Below are positions 42,349 through 50,576 of a DNA stretch of 64,000 bases, piece after piece. The translations under genes were made by a program, and so were the position numbers. Position 1 is the first letter of the stretch, and every line of letters starts with the position of its first letter. The notes under the pieces were generated by a model. That model did no database searches. It had not been told where the DNA came from and saw only the letters and a program-made list of their open reading frames with translations. Source of the DNA: an uncultured Bacilli bacterium (lineage in GTDB: Bacteria > Bacillota_I > Bacilli_A > RF39 > UBA660). The stretch is from assembly GCA_934098485.1 (NCBI GenBank), contig CAKOOH010000006.1, positions 4,425-68,424 on the forward strand. The letters are read 5' to 3'.

Positions 42349-42493
42349 AAATAAAACCCCCATATCCCTTAATTACGACAATTATAGCATAATTAAGGTA
42401 AAAAGTCAAACATGTGTATAATATATACTCTTTAGGTGTGGAATTTAATGTTACCACAAAATTATCTAGACTGTCAATATTTTTTTAAATTCA

Positions 42494-42517
42494 TAAAAAA
42501 AGAGGCGTTCACCTCTT
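42494..42517 (-). terminator. Terminator of Flp-type pilin gene
   Basis: AAGAGG and CCTCTT arms with a seven-T run on the minus strand. Confidence 0.8.
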
Positions 42518-42737
42518 AATCAAACAATGAATTAGTATCATTTGAAGGAACACACTTTCCTTCTCCTCTTTTTTCCCCTTTTTCGTATTTTTCACCAACT
42601 AATGGACATGAAGACTTCGTTATCGCATCTTTTAAATATCCTCCAAAATAATTTACGAGCGCAATTATCAAAACTGTAACTACCCCAATAATAACTACAT
42701 ATTCAACTAATGCTTGACCTTTTTTATTAATCTTCAT
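42516..42737 (-). CDS. Flp/TadE-like class IVb pilin
   Basis: A 73-residue protein starting KINKKGQALVEYVVIIG: basic leader, Gly then Q-A-L-V-E-Y, the Flp prepilin signature with Glu5 and Tyr6, then a hydrophobic helix. A short Cys-containing tail follows (SSCPLVGEKYEKG, GKCVPS). The ATG at 42737 has AGGTGG eight bases upstream. No tad secretion genes are seen here; the TPR genes lie just upstream. Confidence 0.75.
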   Translation of the reverse strand: MKINKKGQALVEYVVIIGVVTVLIIALVNYFGGYLKDAITKSSCPLVGEKYEKGEKRGEGKCVPSNDTNSLFD

Positions 42738-42782
42738 ATCTATTCCCACCTACTATAATAATATAGTTTTTTTAATAAAATG

Positions 42783-43847
42783 TCAATTATTATTAGGTAA
42801 TGTCAAAGTTAATTCCCTTTGTGAATTCAAGAAAAATCTTATTAATCTAGTTTCTATTTCCGTGCCCATTTCATAAGCCTCTTCCGCATCAATTTCTCTA
42901 TTTAATAAAGTATAAATATCTCCCATTTTAAAATACGTAACCGAATAAGAAGGATTATCTTTAATACATTCTTGGTAATACTTTAACGCTCCGATAAAAT
43001 TCTTGGTAATACAGCAAATATCTCCAAGTAATATTTTAGCCTTTGTAATATCATTTTTATATGTAGAATTTTTTAAAACAGCATCTATCATTTCTCTAGC
43101 CTTTAAATAATTTCTTGTTTTAATATAAAGACTAGCAGCTGCAAGATAGCACGGAAAATAATAATCTTTTTTCTGACTATCTAATTTTATAGCTCTATTC
43201 AAATAAGAAGTTGCCGCCTTTATATTTCCCATACTTAAATATATTTCTCCTATTGATGTTAAAGTTTTAATATCCTCTTCATTATAACTCAAAGCTTTTT
43301 CATAATACATAAGTGCCATATCATATTGTTTCATAGCCTTATAGATACTACCTAACATACTTAAAGCCACAATATTATTTTTATTTAATGCTAAACACTT
43401 ATTAAAAGTATCAATTGCTGCCGTATAATTTAACATTTTAATATATAGTCTTCCTAAAAAATATAAAGATTTTTGTTTTTCGTCTTTATCATCACAATAA
43501 TAAACTGCCTTTTTAAAACTATCCTCGGCTTCTTGTGATCTATGTAAAGAAAGATAAAGTATACCTAGTTCTCTAAAATATTTGTAAGTATTTTTACCAT
43601 TTCTATTAATTAATAACTTAATAATATCAATAGCTTCTCTTCTCTTACGTAAAACTTGTAATATAGTTGCATACTCATAAAGAACAACACTACTAATATT
43701 ATCAATTCCTCCTAGTTTTTCATATTCTTTAAAAGTTTTAATAAAATTGATATAATCATTACTATAATAAAATACCCTAAGAATTGAACAATATGTCGAT
43801 TCTAAATATTCATTTTTAATCTGTTCATTTTCAATTTCCTTATCCAT
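42783..43847 (-). CDS. TPR repeat protein
   Basis: A 354-residue protein made of about nine tetratricopeptide repeats (KQKSLYFLGRLYIKM, ALSMLGSIYKAMKQYDMAL, TSIGEIYLSMGNIKAATSYL), with a capping end REIDAEEAYEMGTEIETR and RFFLNSQRELTLT. TPR proteins scaffold protein-protein contacts. It is the third of three tandem paralogs with the same start and end patterns, in one operon. Confidence 0.85.
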   Translation of the reverse strand: MDKEIENEQIKNEYLESTYCSILRVFYYSNDYINFIKTFKEYEKLGGIDNISSVVLYEYATILQVLRKRREAIDIIKLLINRNGKNTYKYFRELGILYLSLHRSQEAEDSFKKAVYYCDDKDEKQKSLYFLGRLYIKMLNYTAAIDTFNKCLALNKNNIVALSMLGSIYKAMKQYDMALMYYEKALSYNEEDIKTLTSIGEIYLSMGNIKAATSYLNRAIKLDSQKKDYYFPCYLAAASLYIKTRNYLKAREMIDAVLKNSTYKNDITKAKILLGDICCITKNFIGALKYYQECIKDNPSYSVTYFKMGDIYTLLNREIDAEEAYEMGTEIETRLIRFFLNSQRELTLTLPNNN

Positions 43848-43863
43848 TTTTCAAAATTCCTTC

Positions 43864-44904
43864 CTACATTAAAGTAGCGCCATGGTAATCATTTAAAAAA
43901 TATTTAACACTTTTCATTGATAACTCTATTGCCTTTTCATTCATTCTTCTTGCATCGATTTCTCTTCCCATTAACATATATAGATCAGATAGTTTAAAAT
44001 AAGAAACAGCAATATGACAATCAGACTTAATAGCATTTAAATATAGTCCCTCGGCCTCTTCATATTTTCCTTCACACATTTTAATATCTCCAAGGTAAAC
44101 ATATGCTAAAGTTTTTATTTTAAAAATCTTTGTTTCTTTAATAAGTTGTCTTAATATCTTTTTAGCATCAGTATAATATAAAGCATTATTCCTTCCTAAA
44201 AATATATATGTGTGAGCAAGATTCAAATAAGCATCATCTAACAAAGAACTCTTAGTAAATTCATTAATTAATATTGCATTTTCAAAATAATTACAGGCTG
44301 CATTATAGTCTTTTTCAAAATTTGATATTTTTCCTAAAGCAACCAATGCAATTACATTAGTTGAATCTAATCTTAAAGCCCTACTAAAATATTCTTTAGC
44401 CTTCTTATAATTTTTTTGATAAAAATATATATATCCTATTTTATTTAAAGCTTTTACGTTCTGCTCATCTTGCACTAACACATACTCAAAATATCCTAAA
44501 GCATCTTCATATCTAAACATTTTAATATAAAGATTTCCTATTGCCATTAATGCTTTAATTTTAAAATTATCCTGTGAATATTTTAATGCTAGTTCATAAT
44601 TTTCTTCGGCTTTATATAATTCATTTCTCTTTTCATAAAGCGCACCTAACTCAAAAAATGCTGATGCACTAACAGCATACCTTAAAATAGCTAAATTATA
44701 ATACTTTTCTGCCTCTTCAAATCTATTAAATCTAGCCATCACTTTTCCAGCAAATAAAAACATTTTAGCATTTATATTGTCAATTCCTGATGCCTTTTCA
44801 TATTTATAATATAAGCCTAAAAAATCTAAGTACTTATTCTTTTGATAATACTCAGTTAATTTATCATACATCTCTTTAAGTTTTTGTTTATCGGTTGTTT
44901 CCAT
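43864..44904 (-). CDS. TPR repeat protein
   Basis: A 346-residue paralog of its neighbours, with TPR units such as ALMAIGNLYIKMFRYEDAL and ALNKIGYIYFYQKNYKKA, an N-terminal pattern YKYEKASGIDN and a tail REIDARRMNEKAIELSMKS. The ATG at 44904 has AAGGA close upstream; ATG at 44922 is an alternative. Soluble, no signal. Confidence 0.82.
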   Translation of the reverse strand: METTDKQKLKEMYDKLTEYYQKNKYLDFLGLYYKYEKASGIDNINAKMFLFAGKVMARFNRFEEAEKYYNLAILRYAVSASAFFELGALYEKRNELYKAEENYELALKYSQDNFKIKALMAIGNLYIKMFRYEDALGYFEYVLVQDEQNVKALNKIGYIYFYQKNYKKAKEYFSRALRLDSTNVIALVALGKISNFEKDYNAACNYFENAILINEFTKSSLLDDAYLNLAHTYIFLGRNNALYYTDAKKILRQLIKETKIFKIKTLAYVYLGDIKMCEGKYEEAEGLYLNAIKSDCHIAVSYFKLSDLYMLMGREIDARRMNEKAIELSMKSVKYFLNDYHGATLM

Positions 44905-44934
44905 GTTTTCCTTCGCTTTCATTAACAAAATAGT

Positions 44935-46011
44935 TTATATATTTTTCATCATTTTACATATTAATATTTCCTGTTTTTTCTCTTTTTCCTTAAATGTTTC
45001 TTTTAATGTTCTTTCATGCTCATTAATTAAAAATGGTTCTGCTAATTCTTCTTCTAACGAAATTAAATAAGAAAGCACTCTTTTAGCATCAATTTCTCTT
45101 CTTGTCTTTTGATAAACTTTATATAGCCCTAGAAAAGCCCCTTTTACTCTAGTAGATAATTCTGTAGCCTCTAAATATAACTCTTCGCTCTTTTTATAGT
45201 CTTTTAGTTTATAATATAAATTACCTAACTCTAGTAAACATTCGGCACGATCGCTTTTTAATACGGCAAACTTTAAAGCACTTGCTAAAGCCGTCTTTGC
45301 TTCTTCAATTTTATCTTGCATCAAGTATAATTTTCCTAAATTTAAATATCCTTCATAATCAAATGGATTATTCTTTATATGAATTTTAAATTGTTTTAAA
45401 GCGGCAGTATAATTTTTTAAATTCATATGACATATTCCAAGCCCTATGCGAGATATTGCTTTCATAGAATCTATACTTAACACAATTTAAAAATAAGTTC
45501 CTGCCTTTTTGTAATCTCGCTTAATTATATAAATAGTGCCTAAAAAAGTTAATAATTCAACATTATTGGGGAATTGTTTCAATCCCTTTTCAATAATTTT
45601 TATGGCAGCTTCATAATCTAATGCCTTTAAATAAACATTTGCTAAGGCACTGTATGCAGATTCAACCGCTTTTGCATTATCATCATAATTTTCAATTACT
45701 TCCCAAAGATAATTTTTGGCTGTATCTAAATTATATGGCGCTAAATTCGGCGATGATGAATAACATCTTGAAAGTTCAATATTCGCTTGCCAATTTCCAT
45801 TTGCTCTTGACTCTTCAAATACCTTAATAGCTGCTATTCTATAAAAACATGTAGCCAAAGCTTTTCCATATTCAAAATATAAAGCTTCTCTGCTGTCAGG
45901 CACTCCAAACTCATTTATATATTCTTTCATTAATGCAAGAAATTCTGAATAATTTTTCTTGTGATATAAATCATGCAAATTATTTCTAATGTCCTTTTCT
46001 CTTGTACTCAT
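44935..46011 (-). pseudogene. TPR repeat gene interrupted by one in-frame TAA
   Basis: From the ATG at 46011 (GGGGTG upstream) 174 codons run to YKKAGTYF and a TAA (45489-45487). The same frame then continues IVLSIDSMKAISRIGLG to 44935, ending REIDAKRVLSYL and INEHERTLKET like the neighbours. Joined length is 358 codons, the size of the intact paralogs. The stop is best explained by a GAA to TAA change, since paralogs have Glu at that position (YFEYVL). A GTG at 45483 could restart translation. Confidence 0.8.
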
Positions 46012-46039
46012 AAAAACACCCCTTTTAAAATTAGGCCAT

Positions 46040-46068
46040 ATAATACAATATTTATGAAAAAAAGTCAA
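46040..46068 (-). promoter_or_regulatory. Sigma-A promoter of TPR operon
   Basis: TTGACT (46068-46063), 17 bases, TATTAT (46045-46040) on the minus strand, 30 bases before the ATG. Confidence 0.75.
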
Positions 46069-46099
46069 ATTTTACGGTATAATTAAGTAAGAGGTAGAT

Positions 46100-46393
46100 A
46101 TGATAAAAATTTTAATTGCTAAAAGTTTTAAAGATAAATTACTAGGGCTAATGTTTCAAAAAAACATTAATTATGGATTATATTTTCCTAATGTTAATAA
46201 AATTCATACCTTTTTTATGAAAGAACCCATTGACATTATTGGTTTAGATCAAAACATGATTGTAGTAGAAAAATACTATAATATTACTCCCGGTAAAATA
46301 ATAATCCTAAGAAAAAGTGTCCATACTTTAGAGCTTCCTAAAGGTTACAGTAAAAATTATAAAATTAACGAAAAAATAGTCCTCCATTTTTAG
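46100..46393 (+). CDS. DUF192 family protein
   Basis: A 97-residue small beta-barrel of the DUF192 family, with FKDKLLGLMFQ at the start, the central IHTFFMKEPIDIIGLD and ELPKGYSKNYKI near the end. Most family members are exported; this one has no signal peptide. GAGG precedes the ATG. The function of the family is not known. Confidence 0.85.
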   Translation: MIKILIAKSFKDKLLGLMFQKNINYGLYFPNVNKIHTFFMKEPIDIIGLDQNMIVVEKYYNITPGKIIILRKSVHTLELPKGYSKNYKINEKIVLHF

Positions 46394-46451
46394 GGCTTTA
46401 TTTTTTTGCAATTTTTTGCTAAAATAACCACGTAGTGAAAGGGGTATTATT

Positions 46452-47000
46452 ATGGTGCCTGATATTAAAATATTAGATGAATCAAATAAAATATTACATC
46501 AAGTGTCTAAAGAAGTTACTTTTCCATTAGATGATGAAACTAAAAAATTAATCGACGACTCTCTTGATTACCTTGAGAAAAGTCAGATTAAAGAATACAG
46601 TGAAAAATATGATTTAAGACCAGGAATGGGACTATCATTTGTTCAGTTAGGTATTTTAAAAAGAATATTTGTTATATCTGAAGAAGTTGAAGATGGTAAA
46701 TTCAATCGTTATGTCGTAATTAATCCTAAAGTTGTTAGTCAAAGTGAAGAACTTATATATGTTGGCGAAGGTGAAGGCTGCTTAAGCGTTAACCGTGAAG
46801 TTGAAGGTATTGTCCCTAGACATGCAAGAATGACAGTTGATGCTTTTGATGAAAATGGTGATGAATATCGTATTCGCGTTCGCGAAGACATTTCGGTTGC
46901 TTTCCAGCATGAAATAGATCATTTAAATGGTATTTTATTTGTAGATAAAATAGACAAAAAAAATCCTTATAAAAATAAGAATTTAATGAGAGAGATTTAA
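46452..47000 (+). CDS. def: Peptide deformylase
   Basis: A 182-residue type 2 PDF that removes the formyl group from new proteins. Motif 1 reads RPGMGLSFVQLG (usual GxGLAAxQ), motif 2 EGCLS holds the metal Cys, motif 3 QHEIDHLNG gives the two His and catalytic Glu. The ATG follows GAAAGGGG. It is convergent with parE, separated by a hairpin AGAGAGAT/ATCTCTCT (46989-47010). Confidence 0.95.
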   Translation: MVPDIKILDESNKILHQVSKEVTFPLDDETKKLIDDSLDYLEKSQIKEYSEKYDLRPGMGLSFVQLGILKRIFVISEEVEDGKFNRYVVINPKVVSQSEELIYVGEGEGCLSVNREVEGIVPRHARMTVDAFDENGDEYRIRVREDISVAFQHEIDHLNGILFVDKIDKKNPYKNKNLMREI

Positions 47001-47009
47001 ACATCTCTC

Positions 47010-48923
47010 TTATCTTTTGGTTTCAATTTGATAATCATCTTCTAATGAGAACTCTACATTTTCGTTAATCCACTCTTTTCTTGGTTCAACTACATCTCCC
47101 ATTAAAACACTTACTCTCTTTTCCGCTAAAGCGGCATCAGTTATCGAAACCTTGATTAAATTACGGGTCTTTGGATCCATTGTTGTTTCCCATAAAGGAA
47201 CTGGATTCATTTCACCTAAACCTTTATATCTTTGTACTTTGTAATTGGTTTTGCCTTTTGTTTCTTCCGCAAGTTCTTCATTAGTCCAGCAATAAACATG
47301 ATTTTTTCCATACTCTACTTTATAAAGTGGTGGCATCGCAATATATAAATGTCCCTCTTCAATAAGTGGTCTCATAAATCTATAAAAGAAAGTGAGTAAT
47401 AAACACTGAATGTGTGCTCCATCATCATCAGCATCGGTCATAATTATAACTTTATCATAATTAATATCTTTTACTTCAAATTCGGCACCATATCCAGCCC
47501 CGATACAATGTATCATTGTATTAATTTCTTCATTTTTGAAAATATCGGCAGTAGTGGCTTTTTCCGTATTAATAATTTTTCCTCTTAAAGGAAGAATAGC
47601 CTGAAACTTACGATCTCTACCATTTTTAGCAGTACCGCCTGCTGATTGACCCTCAACAATAAAAAGCTCATTAATTTTAGGATTCCTCGCTTGAGCCGGA
47701 GTTAATTTGCCACTTAAACTCCTTGCTTCATTTTTCTTGCTCTTACCATTTCTAGCTTCTTCTCTTGCTTTTCTAGCAGCTTCCCTAGCTACTTTACTTT
47801 TAGTCATTTTTTCAATAATTGCAACGGATATTTCTCTATTTTCCTCTAAATAGTACTTTAAAGCATCATAAACAATACTTTCTACAACAGGTCTTGCCTC
47901 TGGCGTTCCCAGTTTTCCTTTAGTTTGTCCTTCAAACTGAAGTAAATTTTCTGGTATTTTTAAATTAATAACTGCTGTTAAGCCTTCTCTTACATCAGAT
48001 CCTTCAAAATTAGCATCCTTTGCTTTTAATAAACTATTATTTCTAGCATAATCGTTAAAAGCCTTTGTAATACCCGTTTTAAAACCGACCTCATGAGAAC
48101 CACCATCAACTGTTTTAACATTATTTACAAAAGAAACAATATTTTCATTATATGAATCAGTATACTGAAGCGCAATATCAACTTCAATACTATTTTTAAC
48201 ACCATGAATAGGTACAACCTTATGAAGCACATTTTTATCTTCATTAATGTACTCAACAAAAGATATTAAACCATTATCATAATGATAAGTAACTTTTTTA
48301 TTATCTTCAACATCTTCAATTTCACAAGTAAGTCCCTTAAGCAAAAAAGCACTTTCTTGCATTCTTTCACATATCGTTGTAAAACTAAAACTTAAATTTT
48401 TAAAAATTTCCTTATTTGGTGCAAACGTTACAATTGTCCCTGTTTTATTAGTTGTTCCGATTTTTTTTAAAGGACTTACCACCTTACCACCATTAGCAAA
48501 TTTAATTTGATGAATAGCGCCATCTCTTAAAATAGTTACTTCCATGCTATCACTTAAAGCATTAACAACTGAAGCACCTACGCCGTGAAGACCACCAGAC
48601 ACTTTATAACCAGCCGTTTCAAATTTACCACCAGCATGTAAAATAGTATAAATAACTTCTGGCGTACTTTTTCCACTTTTATGCATGCCCGTTGGTACTC
48701 CTCTACCATTATCCGCAACTGTTATACTACCATCTTTATTTATTCTTACATTTATTTTATTACCATAACCATTTATAATTTCATCTACTGAGTTATCAAT
48801 GATTTCCCAAACCAAGTGATGCATACCTCTTTTATCAGTAGAACCAATATACATACCTGGTCTTTTTCTTACGGCTTCTAAGCCTTCTAATATAGTTATC
48901 GAATCTTCATCGTATTTTACCAT
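47010..48923 (-). CDS. parE: DNA topoisomerase IV subunit B
   Basis: A 637-residue GHKL ATPase subunit of topoisomerase IV, which unlinks daughter chromosomes. ATP site motifs: EIIDNSVDE, VADNGRGVPTG and GGLHGVGASVVNAL. The TOPRIM region has VEGQSAGGTAKNGRDR (the family reads EGDSAGG, so Asp is Gln) and MTDADDDGAH. KFQAILPLRGKIINTEKA and length favour ParE over GyrB. parC, normally next to it, is not here. Confidence 0.9.
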   Translation of the reverse strand: MVKYDEDSITILEGLEAVRKRPGMYIGSTDKRGMHHLVWEIIDNSVDEIINGYGNKINVRINKDGSITVADNGRGVPTGMHKSGKSTPEVIYTILHAGGKFETAGYKVSGGLHGVGASVVNALSDSMEVTILRDGAIHQIKFANGGKVVSPLKKIGTTNKTGTIVTFAPNKEIFKNLSFSFTTICERMQESAFLLKGLTCEIEDVEDNKKVTYHYDNGLISFVEYINEDKNVLHKVVPIHGVKNSIEVDIALQYTDSYNENIVSFVNNVKTVDGGSHEVGFKTGITKAFNDYARNNSLLKAKDANFEGSDVREGLTAVINLKIPENLLQFEGQTKGKLGTPEARPVVESIVYDALKYYLEENREISVAIIEKMTKSKVAREAARKAREEARNGKSKKNEARSLSGKLTPAQARNPKINELFIVEGQSAGGTAKNGRDRKFQAILPLRGKIINTEKATTADIFKNEEINTMIHCIGAGYGAEFEVKDINYDKVIIMTDADDDGAHIQCLLLTFFYRFMRPLIEEGHLYIAMPPLYKVEYGKNHVYCWTNEELAEETKGKTNYKVQRYKGLGEMNPVPLWETTMDPKTRNLIKVSITDAALAEKRVSVLMGDVVEPRKEWINENVEFSLEDDYQIETKR

Positions 48924-48954
48924 CTTGAACCACCTTAATAAATAATATCAAAAA

Positions 48955-48982
48955 CTTAAAAAAAAGGCAAACTTAATTGCCT
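48955..48982 (-). terminator. Terminator of 48981 gene
   Basis: AGGCAA (48965-48970) and TTGCCT (48977-48982) arms with an eight-T run on the minus strand. Confidence 0.85.
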
Positions 48983-49994
48983 ATTTACCTAAAATCTTTT
49001 CTTCACTTTTAATGTTAGGTATCACCATTGTATCTTCTAACCCCACACTTTTCATAATGCTTTCTAGTTCACTATCAATTTTTTCTGTCTCATTACTTGT
49101 CTCTTTACCAGATGCTGCATTTTGATTATGAAGTCCCTTTAATTTTTCTAATCTACTTCTAAGTTCGTCATTAGAAACAAAATCTTTCTTTTCATTACTT
49201 TCAGTTGGTAATTTACTAATTTCTTCTATAAACTTAGGTTTATTTGCTTCCTCTTTTAAAGTAGCATCTTCCAAATTTTCCTGTTTATCTAAATTACCTG
49301 TTTCAATATCACTAATAACGGCAGCTTCTAAAGTCGGTTTTTCTGTTTCTTTAAAACTTAATAATTCTCCAATTGACTTTCCTCTACTAGAAGAATCATT
49401 TAATAGCTGATCAATATCACTTGTATTTACTTGCTTACTTTCAGCACCTACATTATTAGTAGTATCATGATTATCTTTTCCTTTTTCCTCTAAAGAAACC
49501 TTATCATCTTTCACATCTTCTGCCGAATCTGATGGCATATCCACTTTTTTAATTATGCTTTCCATTAAATTTTCATTATAATCACCTTTAATATCGGCAC
49601 TTTTATCTAAATAAACTGAAGATCCAACTTCTTCTTGTATTGTTTCTTCATTAGATTCTGGCTTCATAAGCATATCATTAAATGTCATCGTCTCCGTTAA
49701 AGGTTCCTTTTCCTCTATAGCAGATTTTTCCTCTTTTATAGCCGTTTCTTTTATTTCCTCAGTAACAGGCTTACTATCCTCTTTAATTTCTTCTTTAACT
49801 TCTTCTTCCTTACTATTATCTTCTGGCGCTAAATTCTGCGTGTTTTTCTCTTTATTCTTTTTACCAGCACTAGTAATAGTTGTTATAATTAAAACTAGAA
49901 AAAGAAGCGCCAAAGAACCAAGTATTACATAAAAAATTATTGAAGCAGTTTTATCTGTCATTATAAAATCTAAAAATTTATTAAACTTTTCCAT
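48981..49994 (-). CDS. Hypothetical membrane-anchored acidic protein
   Basis: A 337-residue protein: one N-terminal membrane helix (about 17-42), then a long low-complexity cytoplasmic region rich in Glu, Lys and Ser (EEEVKEEIKEDSKP and similar), probably disordered, and a short helical end (DELRSRLEKLKGLHN). The layout is reminiscent of division or wall-synthesis adaptors, but no family is recognised. It lies between the dcw genes and parE. Confidence 0.6.
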   Translation of the reverse strand: MEKFNKFLDFIMTDKTASIIFYVILGSLALLFLVLIITTITSAGKKNKEKNTQNLAPEDNSKEEEVKEEIKEDSKPVTEEIKETAIKEEKSAIEEKEPLTETMTFNDMLMKPESNEETIQEEVGSSVYLDKSADIKGDYNENLMESIIKKVDMPSDSAEDVKDDKVSLEEKGKDNHDTTNNVGAESKQVNTSDIDQLLNDSSSRGKSIGELLSFKETEKPTLEAAVISDIETGNLDKQENLEDATLKEEANKPKFIEEISKLPTESNEKKDFVSNDELRSRLEKLKGLHNQNAASGKETSNETEKIDSELESIMKSVGLEDTMVIPNIKSEEKILGK

Positions 49995-50054
49995 TTTCTT
50001 TCACCCTTTTACTCTATAAACATTCTAGCAAAAATCTAAATAAATATCAATTCA

Positions 50055-50573
50055 TTATTTAGAAACTTTTGATAAAGTAATATCTGTTTTATTATAAATT
50101 GTTTCGTCATTAACTGTTTTTGCTTCAATTATAAAATATAGTCCATTATCTAAAGCCTTTATTTTTTCTTTAGTTAAAAATTTCTCATTATCCCAAAGTG
50201 ATGTAAAATTAAATGAAGTTGTACTTTCAATAATATTTTTTAAAGAAAAACCTTCATCATCACTATCTTTCTCTGTAATTAATTCTTTAAAATTATCATT
50301 TACTTTTACATAATAACCAATTTTATATGATTTAACTTTTACATCATCTTTTAGCATATATTTGTTATTACTTCCCACGAAAACATTCATATCATAATCA
50401 AGATTAATTACCCCATTATAAATACTTACATAGTTATCAGCAGCATAAAATAAATATGTTTTGTGTTTGCTTAAAATTCCTTTAGTGTAAATAATAAGTG
50501 CTATAACAAGTATAATTAGCGCAATCAAAATAGGCTGATAAGAACTCATAAATTTTTTCAAAAACTTTTTCAT
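50055..50573 (-). CDS. Hypothetical exported membrane-anchored protein
   Basis: A 172-residue protein with one helix (about 14-32) and an extracellular beta-rich domain (YLFYAADNYVSIYNGVINLD and following). It begins three bases after the ftsI stop, so it is translated with the dcw genes; a role near the division PBP is possible. No family recognised. Confidence 0.65.
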   Translation of the reverse strand: MKKFLKKFMSSYQPILIALIILVIALIIYTKGILSKHKTYLFYAADNYVSIYNGVINLDYDMNVFVGSNNKYMLKDDVKVKSYKIGYYVKVNDNFKELITEKDSDDEGFSLKNIIESTTSFNFTSLWDNEKFLTKEKIKALDNGLYFIIEAKTVNDETIYNKTDITLSKVSK

Positions 50574-50576
50574 AAA

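Noticed and set aside
47010..48923. Calling this gene gyrB
   Set aside because: The start RGMHHLVWEIIDNS, the KFQAILPLRGKI block and the lack of a gyrA neighbour fit ParE better; a search against both families would settle it.
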